From: Bacteroidaceae bacterium
GTDB lineage: Bacteria; Bacteroidota; Bacteroidia; Bacteroidales; Bacteroidaceae
NCBI GenBank assembly: GCA_017933995.1
Contig: JAGBKI010000061.1
Coordinates: 54,249-118,248, forward strand
Direction: 5' to 3'
DNA length: 64,000 nucleotides
Shown here: positions 25,023 through 33,940 of the stretch, in pieces
How positions within the stretch are numbered: the stretch's first letter is position 1
Layout: each line of letters begins with the position of its first letter
Translations under genes and position numbers: made by a program
Notes under the pieces: model-generated
Told to the model about the DNA's origin: nothing
What the model saw: only the letters and a program-made list of their open reading frames with translations
Databases searched by the model: none

Positions 25023-25820
25023 ATGTTACAAGACGGAAAATACCGACACACCTACACACCGACGGCGTCGGACATCACACCGCAGTACAGGCTCACGCCA
25101 AACGCGATGCTGATGTACTTCCAAGACAGTTTCGCTCGGCTGATGACCATTCACGGCTTCGCGGCGTTCGACATCGTGAAGCAGCGGCGCATGTGGGTGG
25201 TCACCGAGGTGCGGATGGACATACAGCCCACGGTCACCTATTGGGCGGAGGACTTCACCGTGGAGGTGTGGGTGAGCGAACTGACCTCGCACCGACTCTA
25301 CTGCGACTTCCGCATTGTGCGTAAAGACAACGAACAGTTGATAGCCTCAGGCACGAGCCAGTGGAACATTCTCAACCTTGACACCAAGCGCTTGGAGGCA
25401 ACGGATTTCTTTGCCCAAAGGGTGACCGTAGTGCCCGAACTGATGTGCGGCGGCCACAAGAAAATGCGTTTCCCGAAAGTGCCGTCGTATGACCTGCAGA
25501 CCGAGCACCGCGCCACACGCCTTGACCTTGATTTCAACAACCACGTCAGCAACCGCAGTTACGTCAGCCTCGCCCTGCTCACTATGCCCGAAGAAGTACT
25601 GGCGTCGCAGATGCTCGCCACGCTCACCGTCCACTGGCTGCGGGAAACGTATCTTGACGACACGCTCCTTTGCCGCATGGCACGCACAGAGGAAGGTTCT
25701 TATCTCCATACACTCACCAATGCCGACGGAGTAACGGTTTGCGAACTCCTAAGCCGTTGGCAGCCGCAACCGTCTTCGCCCGATGTCAGCGAAGTGCTGG
25801 ACAGAAAACTTTTGCAATGA
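25023..25820 (+). CDS. acyl-ACP thioesterase
   Basis: A 265-residue double hot-dog protein of the acyl-ACP thioesterase family (FatA/FatB-like), which releases fatty acids from acyl carrier protein. The first hot-dog shows MLMYFQDSFARLMTIHGF and RMWVVTEVRMDIQ. The second has the active-site segment DLDFNNHVSNRSYV with the Asn-x-His pair of the family, then LTVHWLRETYLDD. Length is typical for bacterial members. It has its own consensus promoter. A 68-bp copy of its 5' end lies at 24160. Confidence 0.88.
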   Translation: MLQDGKYRHTYTPTASDITPQYRLTPNAMLMYFQDSFARLMTIHGFAAFDIVKQRRMWVVTEVRMDIQPTVTYWAEDFTVEVWVSELTSHRLYCDFRIVRKDNEQLIASGTSQWNILNLDTKRLEATDFFAQRVTVVPELMCGGHKKMRFPKVPSYDLQTEHRATRLDLDFNNHVSNRSYVSLALLTMPEEVLASQMLATLTVHWLRETYLDDTLLCRMARTEEGSYLHTLTNADGVTVCELLSRWQPQPSSPDVSEVLDRKLLQ

Positions 25821-26093
25821 AGTGAAAAGAATAAACAATAGGCACTCAAAGCTCGTAGCAAGTCATTCTTATATATACTCCGATGAGAATAGAAACTGGG
25901 CGCACCCAACCTATAGAGTTTTTCAACCGCACGCTGTAACATCTGCAACGAAGAAAGATAGAAAAATCCGCGCGAACGTAGAAATCGTAAACCTATTGGA
26001 CTTTTCCCGCCGCGAGCAGCTGCCCACGTGTCTCACAGAGAACCACGCCACCTCCTGCGAAGCTTGGGTCACGGCGAACTACCAACATTGATA
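25821..26093. other. AT-rich gap, no recognised gene
   Basis: An open frame continues through the stretch on the plus strand (to 26091), but its translation (SKLVASHSYIYSDENRNWAHP and onward) matches nothing I recognise, and it has no ribosome site or start of its own. It is treated as non-coding or decayed. Confidence 0.4.
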
Positions 26094-27443
26094 ATGAGGA
26101 CCCCTCTGGCTTTTATTCTGACTATGACCACAACGCTAAATCTCTTGGCGCAGGGCGCGGTAGACGTACACGCGCACATCATTCCCCCGACTTTTGTTGA
26201 ACATTTGCGGCAGCACGGCGCGCTGATGGACGAGGGTTTCCCGCTGCCCCGATGGGACGCGGAGGAACACCTGCGCTGGATGGACGAGGCGGGCGTGGAG
26301 ACCGCCGTGCTGACACTGGCCGCGCCGCAGCCGTTCGACGCACAGGCCGTGCGAACTGCCAACGAAGAGGCTGCGCGGCTGAAGCGCGAGCATCCCGGTC
26401 GCTTCCTCTTCTGCGCCGCCCTGCCGCTACCCGACGTGGACGCCGCCGTCCGCGAGGCCGTCTATGCGCTCGACACGCTGAAAGCCGACGGCATCAAACT
26501 GGCCACGAACGCACGCGGGCAGTACCTCGGCGCGGCGGAACTTGACACGCTCTTCGCCGTGCTCAACGAACGACGTGCCGTCGTCATCCTCCACCCCCAC
26601 CGCCCCGAACCCGTCAGCCGCGAGGTGATGGCGCAAACGCCCTTGGCCATGCAGGAGTATCTCTCCGAGACCACCCGTGCCGTCAGCAACATGATTTCGC
26701 GCAACGTGCTGGCACGCTACAGCAGTATAAAGGTGGTCGTGCCCCACTGCGGAGCCTACCTGCCGCTGGCCGTGCCGCGTATGAAGTCGCTCACGCCCGT
26801 GATGCAAGCCAATCGACTTGTGGGCGAAATCGACTGGGAGGCCAACCTTGCCGCGCTTTACTACGACCTGGCCGGTGCGCACTCGCCGCAAGCCATTCGC
26901 ACGCTGCTCACCGTCACCACGCCCGACCACCTGCTCTATGGCTCCGACTATCCCTACGTCGCCTCGCAGGTGCTCACCGACGGCATCGCCCGTATGCGGA
27001 AGTACCTTGCCGACGAGCCCGACCTCGCGCCTTTCCAGAGGATGATTCTCTCAGAGAACGCCCGCCGTCTCTTCGGTCTTTCCGCTGGGCAACCCACGGC
27101 GGACTCGACTGGCGGGCAGATGATAGTGCGCATTGCCGAGGTGGAAGTTTATCCGCAGTACCTTGAAGAATATCTCGCATTCGCCCGCGAAGTGGACAGC
27201 GCCAGCGTAGCCCAAGAACCCGGCGTCATTTGCCTCTTCCCGATGCAGAGTGCCGACGAGCCTACACAGATTCGCATCCTCGAGATATACGCCTCTGAAG
27301 AAGCGTATCAGCATCACATCCAGACCGCCCACTTCCAGCGCTACAAGCAAGGCACGCTCCACATGGTGAAGTCTCTCGCCCTGCCCACGATGCAGCCCCT
27401 CGACCCGCAGACGATGGGCGGGATTTTCCACAAGATGCGATGA
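26094..27443 (+). CDS. amidohydrolase fused to a C-terminal antibiotic-biosynthesis-monooxygenase (ABM) domain
   Basis: The 449-residue protein starts at ATG 26094 with a probable signal peptide (MRTPLAFILTMTTTLNLLAQ). Residues about 21-335 are a metal-dependent amidohydrolase of the ACMSD-like TIM-barrel group: VDVHAHIIP, VILHPHRPE, VPHCGAYLP and the closing GSDYPY, which supplies the catalytic Asp. Residues about 345-440 (MIVRIAEVEVYPQYLEEYLAFAREV, then EPGVICLFPMQ and QTAHFQRYKQG) form a separate ABM/YgiN-like ferredoxin fold. Such domains oxidise quinols or act on small aromatics. The two activities in one exported chain suggest a two-step reaction on one substrate, which is not identifiable here. 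Confidence 0.85.
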   Translation: MRTPLAFILTMTTTLNLLAQGAVDVHAHIIPPTFVEHLRQHGALMDEGFPLPRWDAEEHLRWMDEAGVETAVLTLAAPQPFDAQAVRTANEEAARLKREHPGRFLFCAALPLPDVDAAVREAVYALDTLKADGIKLATNARGQYLGAAELDTLFAVLNERRAVVILHPHRPEPVSREVMAQTPLAMQEYLSETTRAVSNMISRNVLARYSSIKVVVPHCGAYLPLAVPRMKSLTPVMQANRLVGEIDWEANLAALYYDLAGAHSPQAIRTLLTVTTPDHLLYGSDYPYVASQVLTDGIARMRKYLADEPDLAPFQRMILSENARRLFGLSAGQPTADSTGGQMIVRIAEVEVYPQYLEEYLAFAREVDSASVAQEPGVICLFPMQSADEPTQIRILEIYASEEAYQHHIQTAHFQRYKQGTLHMVKSLALPTMQPLDPQTMGGIFHKMR

Positions 27444-27953
27444 GCGTGGGGAGGTTTTTGTCTAATTTTTCTAATTTGGTCCTCACGAATACGCTGTTAG
27501 AGGGCACAAAAAACTTAGTATCGTTTGCAGTTCCGTTACAAATGCATAACTTTGCACTACGAAACGCGGACAACGGTCTCCAAACCATAACAGGGCAACC
27601 CATATTGCTCACTGGCTGTAGCCCGTTTGCACCAGCGTTACTTTGACAATAAGGCCGCAAAGGTTCGATTGGGATACTCATCAAATAGAATCGAATTTCC
27701 GAGAAGGTTTGTCCTGCTCAATGGCGTGCCGATACGCACTGTAAAAGGTGTGGGGTCGGATTACAAAGACTGGACGGCGCTCAAAACTTGTTTTTCCCGG
27801 AGTTTCATCACATCACCGATGCGGTCTTTTTCTTTTCAGCCGGGAACCAGGTATTAGGGACAGGCGGCACAGAGCACGCCCAAGCGGACACCAGCGAACC
27901 ACATCCGCTTTTGCCCTAAGACCTTGTTCCCGCTTTTCAATCCCTTAAAAGCC
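27444..27953. other. 510-bp gap before rarA: strong promoter and long leader, no confirmed gene
   Basis: Besides the promoter at 27524-27554, no convincing gene is seen. One frame late in the gap (FHHITDAVFFFSAGNQVLG, ending near 27919) looks protein-like, but it lacks a start and needs a frame change from the preceding KDWTALKT. It may be a decayed coding remnant of unknown family. Confidence 0.35.
27524..27554 (+). promoter_or_regulatory. consensus promoter far upstream of rarA
   Basis: TTTG (27524-27527), 19 nt, TAACTTTG (27547-27554), then CAC. The start of transcription would be about 27561, leaving a ~390-nt leader before rarA. Confidence 0.7.
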
Positions 27954-29222
27954 ATGAAACCACTTGCCGAACGTATGCGCCCCACCTCGCTCGAAGAATA
28001 CATCGGGCAGGAACACCTCGTCGGTCCAGGCGCAGTGTTGCGCAGCATGATCGATTCGGGACGGATCACAAGTTTCATTCTTTGGGGGCCGCCGGGCGTG
28101 GGCAAGACTACGCTGGCACGCATTGTGGCCGAGACGCTGCAAGTACCCTTCTATACGCTGAGCGCCGTGACCAGCGGCGTAAAGGAGGTGCGCGAGGTCA
28201 TAGAAAAGGCGCGAAGCAACCGTTTCTTCAACAGCGCAAGCCCCATTCTTTTTATTGACGAAATCCACCGTTTCTCCAAATCCCAGCAAGACTCCCTGCT
28301 GGGCGCGGTTGAGAACGGAACGGTGACGCTCATTGGCGCGACGACCGAAAATCCGTCTTTCGAAGTCATACGTCCGCTCCTGTCACGCTGTCAGGTCTAT
28401 GTGCTCGAACCGCTTGAGGCCGAAAGTCTGTTGGGGCTGATGCGCCGCGCCATTGAAACGGATGTGGTGCTTTCGCAGCGTGACATTGAGGTTAAGGAGA
28501 CGGGAGCCTTGTTGCGCTACAGCGGAGGCGACGCCCGTAAACTCCTTGGGATTTTAGAACTCATCGAATCCGCGCAACCCGAAGGCAAAATTATCATAAA
28601 CGACAAGGCTGTCACCGAACGTCTACAGCAAAACCCCGTAGCCTATGACAAGGACGGCGAACAGCACTACGACATAATTTCCGCCTTTATAAAAAGTATT
28701 CGCGGCAGCGACCCCGATGCAGCCATTTATTGGCTTGCACGGATGATTGCTGGTGGCGAAGACCCGAAATTCATTGCCCGGAGGCTGGTCATCAGCGCTG
28801 CCGAAGATATCGGCTTGGCCAATCCTAACGCCTTGCTGCTGGCCAATGCGGCTTTTGACGCTGTGAACAAAATTGGATGGCCCGAAGGACGTATCCCACT
28901 GGCTGAGGCTACGGTCTATCTCGCCACTTCGCCCAAAAGCAATACGGCCTATCTCGCCGTTGATGCCGCTTTGGCAGAGGTGAAACGTTCTGGTAACCAA
29001 CCCGTACCCCTTCACCTGCGCAATGCGCCCACAAAGTTGATGAAGCAATTGGGCTATCACGATGGCTACAAGTATTCCCACGATTTTCCCAACCATTTTG
29101 TGCGGCAACAATATCTGCCCGATGCGTTGAAAGACGTGCGTTTTTGGCAACCAGCCGACAATAGTGCCGGGGAAAAGAAACTTGCGGACTATTGGCACCG
29201 CTGCTGGGACGGCGGCAGATAA
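27954..29222 (+). CDS. rarA: replication-associated recombination protein A (AAA+ ATPase)
   Basis: RarA (MgsA) is a clamp-loader-like ATPase that acts at stalled replication forks with SSB and RecA. ATG 27954 (MKPLAERMRPTSLEEYIGQ) matches the family start; an in-frame TTG 30 bp earlier adds nothing homologous. Walker A is GPPGVGKTT (45-53) and Walker B is ILFIDEIHRF (98-107). Sensor 1 IGATTENPSFEV and arginine-finger region PLLSRCQVY follow. The C-terminal tetramerisation domain has SDPDAAIYWLARM and GYHDGYKYSHD. Length (422) is normal. Confidence 0.95.
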   Translation: MKPLAERMRPTSLEEYIGQEHLVGPGAVLRSMIDSGRITSFILWGPPGVGKTTLARIVAETLQVPFYTLSAVTSGVKEVREVIEKARSNRFFNSASPILFIDEIHRFSKSQQDSLLGAVENGTVTLIGATTENPSFEVIRPLLSRCQVYVLEPLEAESLLGLMRRAIETDVVLSQRDIEVKETGALLRYSGGDARKLLGILELIESAQPEGKIIINDKAVTERLQQNPVAYDKDGEQHYDIISAFIKSIRGSDPDAAIYWLARMIAGGEDPKFIARRLVISAAEDIGLANPNALLLANAAFDAVNKIGWPEGRIPLAEATVYLATSPKSNTAYLAVDAALAEVKRSGNQPVPLHLRNAPTKLMKQLGYHDGYKYSHDFPNHFVRQQYLPDALKDVRFWQPADNSAGEKKLADYWHRCWDGGR

Positions 29223-29293
29223 TCATAGCCCCAGATAGATGAAAAGTTGGAATAAAAACAATAAATAAAAGGGAAACGACGCGATTGTTTCCC

Positions 29294-31324
29294 TTAGCGC
29301 TTTACCACACGGTCGAGTGCCTTTCCGAACTGCTCCACTATACCAGAGAGTTCTTTTATTTCCCCCAGAATCTGCATGGTGCGCCCCATGTCTGCCCGCG
29401 CTTCGGGCGCAAGAAGCCTTCGGCGCAAAGTCTCAAGCCGCTCGGAGAGGATGTAGTACTTGAGGGTGTTGAGCTGTAGGGATACGAGTTCGGGCAGGCG
29501 GTCTTTCTCTTCCACATACCCGGCGAGCTGGCTGGGACTGAGCATCACGAAGTCGCTCTCCTGCTGTGCGGCGAACGCGCTGACGGCGGTGTCGGCGTGG
29601 TGCATGAAATAGGTGGCTGCGCGCCAGTTGGGCGTGCCGGCCATACGCGCGGCCTCGGTGATGATGGTGGCTGCGACGGGGTTGGAGGGGACGATGCCGT
29701 CGGCGGCGAGGTCGTCGGCCACATAGCGTGCGAGGGTGAGGGGCGGGGGGGCGTCGTCGATGAGGCACTCGCCGTAGCGCACGACGAGGGCGGCGACCTG
29801 CATCTCCTGGCGGGCGGCCTTGGTGTCGGCGGCGGCTGAGGTGGCTCGGGCTATCTCGCGTTCGGCGGCTTCGGCGGCGAGCATCTCTTCCTCCTCGGGC
29901 GTGAGGGGCGGGCGCGGGCCTTCGTCGGACGCGGGGGCGGCTGTGGCGGGGCGAGAGGGCTGGCCGGTGGGGGCCGTAGCGGCGTTTTCGCGCTGCTGCC
30001 GCTCGCGCTGGATGCGCTGGCGGCGCAGTTTGGCGATTTCGGTCAGGAGCAGTTGCTCGCCCACCTGCATCATGGCGGCGCACTCGCGCACGTACATCTG
30101 GCGTACGAGGGCGTCGGGGATGACGCTGATGCTCTGCACGATGTTGGCGATAAGGGCGGCGCGTTGGGTGGGGTCGGTGCCGGCGTCCTTGAGCAGGAGG
30201 CCGGTCTTGAAACGGATGAAGTCGGTCTCGTGTTGGGCGATGAACGTGCGGAACTCGTCGGCGGTGTGGCTGCGTGCGAAACTGTCGGGGTCCTCGCCGT
30301 CGGGCAGCAGCAGGACCTTGATGTTCATGCCGCCGGCCAGCAGCATGTCGATGCCTCGCAGGGAGGCTTTGATGCCTGCTGCGTCGCCGTCGTAGAGGAT
30401 GGTGATGTTCTTCGTGAAGCGTCCCAGCAGGCGTATCTGCCCCTCGGTGAGCGAGGTGCCGCTGCTGGCCACGACGTTCTCGATGCCGCTTTGGTGCATC
30501 TGCATCACGTCGGTGTAGCCCTCTACGAGGAAGCAGCGGTCGTGGCGGGCGATGGCCTGCTTGGCGAGGAAGAGGCCGTAGAGTTCGCGGCTCTTGTTGT
30601 AGATTTCGGAGTCGGGGCTGTTGACGTACTTGCCGACGTTCTTGGTCTTCTCGCCGAGTATGCGTCCTCCGAAGGCTACGACGCGCCCGCTGACGGTGTG
30701 GACGGGGAAGATGACGCGCCCGTGGTATCGGTCGACGAGGCGTCCGCTGTCGGTTTTGAAGCAGAGGCCGGTCTTGAGCAGGTATTCCTCCTTGTAGCCC
30801 TTGGCCATTGCCTGCGCGCCCATAGAGAAGCCCCGGCGGTCGGGGCAGAAGCCGAGCTGGAACTTGCGTATGGTGTCGTCGCGGAAGCCGCGCGAGCGGA
30901 AGTAGGCCATTCCGACGGAGACGCCCTCGGGGTCGGTGCGCAGGCATTCGGCGAACCAGTCGCGCGCCCACTCGTTGAGGACGAACATGGCCTCACGGTC
31001 GTTCTGCGTGGCCTTTTCCTCGGCGGTGAGTTCCTTTTCGTGCACCTCGATGCCGTACTTGCGGCCCAGCCACTTGATGGCCTCGGGATAGGTGAGCTGC
31101 TCGTGCTTCATGAGGAAGCCGACGGCGTCGCCTCCCTGTCCGCAGGCGAAGCACTTGCAGACCTGGCGCGCTGGCGAGACGTAGAACGAGGGGGTCTTGT
31201 CGTCGTGGAAGGGGCATAGGCCCTTGTAGTTGACACCCGCCCGTCGCAGCGGCACGAACTGACGCACCACGTCGACGATGTCGGTGGCTGCCAGCACGCG
31301 GTCTATGGTCGGGCGGTCAATCAT
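29294..31324 (-). CDS. dnaG: DNA primase
   Basis: DnaG makes RNA primers at the replication fork. The N-terminal CHC2 zinc ribbon uses Cys37, His40, Cys58 and Cys61 (CPFHDDKTPSF, then CKCFACGQGG). The TOPRIM core shows VEGYTDVMQMH and the metal-binding YDGDAAG. A long linker rich in Ala, Pro, Arg and Gln precedes the C-terminal helicase-binding part, which starts around residue 510. Length (676) is slightly long for the family because of the linker. It begins 23 bp after the aspS stop codon, so aspS-dnaG form one transcription unit. Confidence 0.97.
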   Translation of the reverse strand: MIDRPTIDRVLAATDIVDVVRQFVPLRRAGVNYKGLCPFHDDKTPSFYVSPARQVCKCFACGQGGDAVGFLMKHEQLTYPEAIKWLGRKYGIEVHEKELTAEEKATQNDREAMFVLNEWARDWFAECLRTDPEGVSVGMAYFRSRGFRDDTIRKFQLGFCPDRRGFSMGAQAMAKGYKEEYLLKTGLCFKTDSGRLVDRYHGRVIFPVHTVSGRVVAFGGRILGEKTKNVGKYVNSPDSEIYNKSRELYGLFLAKQAIARHDRCFLVEGYTDVMQMHQSGIENVVASSGTSLTEGQIRLLGRFTKNITILYDGDAAGIKASLRGIDMLLAGGMNIKVLLLPDGEDPDSFARSHTADEFRTFIAQHETDFIRFKTGLLLKDAGTDPTQRAALIANIVQSISVIPDALVRQMYVRECAAMMQVGEQLLLTEIAKLRRQRIQRERQQRENAATAPTGQPSRPATAAPASDEGPRPPLTPEEEEMLAAEAAEREIARATSAAADTKAARQEMQVAALVVRYGECLIDDAPPPLTLARYVADDLAADGIVPSNPVAATIITEAARMAGTPNWRAATYFMHHADTAVSAFAAQQESDFVMLSPSQLAGYVEEKDRLPELVSLQLNTLKYYILSERLETLRRRLLAPEARADMGRTMQILGEIKELSGIVEQFGKALDRVVKR

Positions 31325-31347
31325 TGGGAGCTTGTTTGTTGTGAACC

Positions 31348-33114
31348 CTAATCCGTCTGCTTGGCCAGTGCTATTTTGAGTTCCTGCAACTGCTCGGGTG
31401 CAACGGGGGCGGGTGCGTCGAGCATCACGTCGCGTCCGGCGTTATTCTTGGGGAAGGCGATGACGTCGCGTATGCTGTCAAGACCGGCGAAGAGCGACAC
31501 GAAGCGGTCGAGGCCGTAGGCCAGGCCGCCGTGGGGCGGTGCGCCGTACTTGAAGGCGTTCATCAGGAAGCCGAACTGCTCCTGCGCCTTTTCGGGCGTG
31601 AAGCCCAGCACCTCGAAAATCTTGGCCTGCAGCACTGCGTCGTGGATACGGATGGAGCCGCCGCCCACCTCGATGCCGTTGCACACCATGTCGTAGGCGT
31701 CGGCCAGCACGCTGGCGGGGTCGGTGTCGAGTTTGGCCACGTCGCTGGGCTTCGGCGCGGTGAAGGGGTGGTGCATCGCCATGAGGCGCTGCTCCTCGTC
31801 GCTCCACTCGAACATGGGGAAGTCGACAACCCAGAGCAGGGCGAACTTGTTCTTGTCGCGCAGGCCGAGGCGGCTGCCCATCAGCAGGCGCAGTTCGCAG
31901 AGCTGCTTGCGCGTGCGGTTGGCGTCGTCGCCGCTGAGGATGAGGATGAGGTCGCCGGGGTTGGCGCCCATCGCCTCCTTGAGCCGCTGGAGCACCTCGG
32001 GGGTGTAGAACTTGTCGACGCTGGACTTGACCGTGCCGTCGTCGCCGACGCGGGCGTAGACAAGACCCTTGGCCCCGATTTGCGGGGAGCGCACAAAGTT
32101 GGTCAGTTCGTCGAGCTGCTTGCGCGTGTAGACGGCGCAGCCGGGGGCGCAGATGCCGCCGATGTAGGCTGCGTCGTTGAACACGCCGAACTCGCCCGTG
32201 CCTTTCAGCACGCCGTCGAGTTCCACGAACTCCATACCGAAGCGCATGTCGGGCTTGTCCGAGCCGAAACGGCGCATGGCCTCGTGCCACGACAGGCGCA
32301 GGAAAGGCGCGTCGCCCAGTTCCACGCCGCGCAGCGTGCGGAAGAGGTGTTTCGTCATGCGCTCGAAGACGCTGATGACGTCGTCCTGCTCCACAAAACT
32401 CATCTCGCAGTCAATCTGCGTGAACTCGGGCTGGCGGTCGGCGCGCAGGTCTTCGTCGCGGAAGCACTTCACAATCTGGAAGTAGCGGTCCATCCCGGCC
32501 ACCATCAGCAGTTGCTTGAGCGTCTGCGGGCTTTGGGGCAGGGCGTAGAACTGGCCGGGGTTCATGCGCGAGGGCACGATAAAGTCGCGCGCGCCTTCGG
32601 GCGTCGAACCCACCAGCACGGGCGTCTCGATTTCGAGGAAGCCCTCGCCGTCGAGGAAGTGGCGCACTTCGAGGCAGAACTTGTGGCGCAGTTCGAGGTT
32701 GCGGCGCACCGGCTCGCGGCGCAGGTCGAGGTAGCGGTACTTCATGCGCAGTTCGTCGCCGCCGTCGGTGTTCTCCTCAATGGTGAAGGGCGGGGTGAGC
32801 GCCTCGTTGAGCACACGCAGTTCGCTGACGATGATTTCCACGTCGCCCGTGGGGATGTTTTTGTTCTTGGAGTAGCGCTCGGACACGGTGCCGACGGCCT
32901 GAAGGACGAACTCGCGGCCTATCTTGTTGGCGCGGTCGCACAGTGCGGCGTCGGTCTCTTGGTTGAACACCAGCTGCGTCACGCCGTAGCGGTCGCGCAG
33001 GTCTATGAAAGTCATTCCGCCCATCTTGCGCACGCGCTGCGCCCAGCCGGAAAGCGTCACGGTTTCGCCCACATTGGCGAGGCGCAGCTCGCCGCAGGTT
33101 CTGGTTCTGTACAT
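31348..33114 (-). CDS. aspS: aspartate-tRNA ligase
   Basis: The 588-residue bacterial-type AspRS charges tRNA-Asp. The start is ATG 33114 ([29 protein letters not shown]); the open frame upstream includes the promoter. The anticodon-binding OB fold is followed by class II motif 2 ([20 protein letters not shown]), the GAD insertion domain typical of bacterial enzymes, and motif 3 ([15 protein letters not shown]). Whether it is discriminating or non-discriminating is not decided by what I see. dnaG follows directly. Confidence 0.97.
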   Translation of the reverse strand: MYRTRTCGELRLANVGETVTLSGWAQRVRKMGGMTFIDLRDRYGVTQLVFNQETDAALCDRANKIGREFVLQAVGTVSERYSKNKNIPTGDVEIIVSELRVLNEALTPPFTIEENTDGGDELRMKYRYLDLRREPVRRNLELRHKFCLEVRHFLDGEGFLEIETPVLVGSTPEGARDFIVPSRMNPGQFYALPQSPQTLKQLLMVAGMDRYFQIVKCFRDEDLRADRQPEFTQIDCEMSFVEQDDVISVFERMTKHLFRTLRGVELGDAPFLRLSWHEAMRRFGSDKPDMRFGMEFVELDGVLKGTGEFGVFNDAAYIGGICAPGCAVYTRKQLDELTNFVRSPQIGAKGLVYARVGDDGTVKSSVDKFYTPEVLQRLKEAMGANPGDLILILSGDDANRTRKQLCELRLLMGSRLGLRDKNKFALLWVVDFPMFEWSDEEQRLMAMHHPFTAPKPSDVAKLDTDPASVLADAYDMVCNGIEVGGGSIRIHDAVLQAKIFEVLGFTPEKAQEQFGFLMNAFKYGAPPHGGLAYGLDRFVSLFAGLDSIRDVIAFPKNNAGRDVMLDAPAPVAPEQLQELKIALAKQTD

Positions 33115-33171
33115 ATATAAATAAGGTATAAGGTTTGCAAGTTTAGGACGCCCCCGAGGGCGTAATGCGCG

Positions 33172-33179
33172 CAAAATTA
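33172..33179 (-). promoter_or_regulatory. -7 box of the aspS-dnaG unit
   Basis: TAATTTTG on the minus strand, 58 nt before the aspS start codon; the -33 is not clear. Confidence 0.45.
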
Positions 33180-33243
33180 CGTATTTCCGCGCTTTATATT
33201 CCTTCCCCCACCCTTTTTCCTTCCAAATTGCAAGGTTCCGAAA

Positions 33244-33329
33244 GAAACTCCTGGCTTTTAACTCTAAAAACAACCCGCTTAACTTTGAAGTTAGAAGGAT
33301 TGTTTTTAGAGTTAAAAGCCAAGAGTTTC
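33244..33329. repeat. 30-bp inverted repeat (hairpin) between the aspS promoter and a lipoprotein gene
   Basis: Arms 33244-33273 and 33300-33329 match in 29 of 30 positions (GAAACTC, TGGCTTTTAACTC, TAAAAACAA and complement). The 26-nt centre holds a second palindrome, TAACTT-TG-AAGTTA. It lies 30 bp past the stop codon of the upstream minus-strand gene and may terminate it. Confidence 0.8.
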
Positions 33330-33358
33330 ACCCTATAAGGGGAAAAGAGCTACGCCTG

Positions 33359-33844
33359 TTATTTGGGGTTGACGTACTGGATAGTCTGTTCCTGTTTGGA
33401 GGAACGCAGGTCGCCATCGTCGGTGAAGACTATGCTCGTGCTGGTCAAACGCTCAAATGCGAGCGTCTCGGACTTGCCGTCCTTGGTGTACGTGATGGTG
33501 CCCTTGGTGGGGTCGCTGCTGTCGATGGTGATGGCCGTGATGGGGTACTGGTGGTGCAACACGTACTGGTCGGCGTAGGGCTTCATCTTTTCGGTGGTGG
33601 CATACTTGCTGACGTGGCCGATAATGGTGAGTTGTGTCGTCGTAACTTCACGATAGTACTCATCGTAGTCCTTGTGGTGGAGGAAAGAAATGCCATAGGG
33701 GGCTTTCCATAGACCGATGACCATCTGACGGGAGGCGGCCAGGTTATCGGGTACGTCGCCGTCCTTGGCCTCGCTGTCGCAGGCCGTGAAGGCGAAGGTG
33801 CTGGCCATGAAGGCCAGGAGAGCAATGAACTTGATTGCTTTCAT
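33359..33844 (-). CDS. small lipoprotein of unknown function
   Basis: A 161-residue protein from ATG 33844. A longer open frame exists, but the signal peptide MKAIKFIALLAFMASTFAFTAC fixes this start. Cys22 in the lipobox F-T-A-C is the lipidation site, followed by acidic D-S-E residues. The mature part (QMVIGLWKAPYGISF, LAFERLTSTSIVFTDDGDLR) resembles lipocalin-like small lipoproteins, which is a weak guess. It is the last gene of the minus-strand accessory locus and does not share the MKKFL leader of its neighbours. Confidence 0.75.
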   Translation of the reverse strand: MKAIKFIALLAFMASTFAFTACDSEAKDGDVPDNLAASRQMVIGLWKAPYGISFLHHKDYDEYYREVTTTQLTIIGHVSKYATTEKMKPYADQYVLHHQYPITAITIDSSDPTKGTITYTKDGKSETLAFERLTSTSIVFTDDGDLRSSKQEQTIQYVNPK

Positions 33845-33904
33845 TGTGTTGAAAAGGGTTTTGGTGAATAAAAAAGGTGGATTGTTTGTTGGGGCTTGGG
33901 GATT

Positions 33905-33940
33905 AGAGACTATAGAAACTATAGAGACTATAGAAACTCT
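33905..33940. repeat. 9-nt tandem repeat, four units
   Basis: AGAGACTAT, AGAAACTAT, AGAGACTAT, AGAAACTCT follow without gap. The array ends in the stop codon of the gene at 33939. Confidence 0.8.

Noticed and set aside
25783-26091. A 102-codon gene between the thioesterase and the amidohydrolase
   Set aside because: It starts inside the thioesterase gene, resembles nothing known and has no promoter or start of its own.
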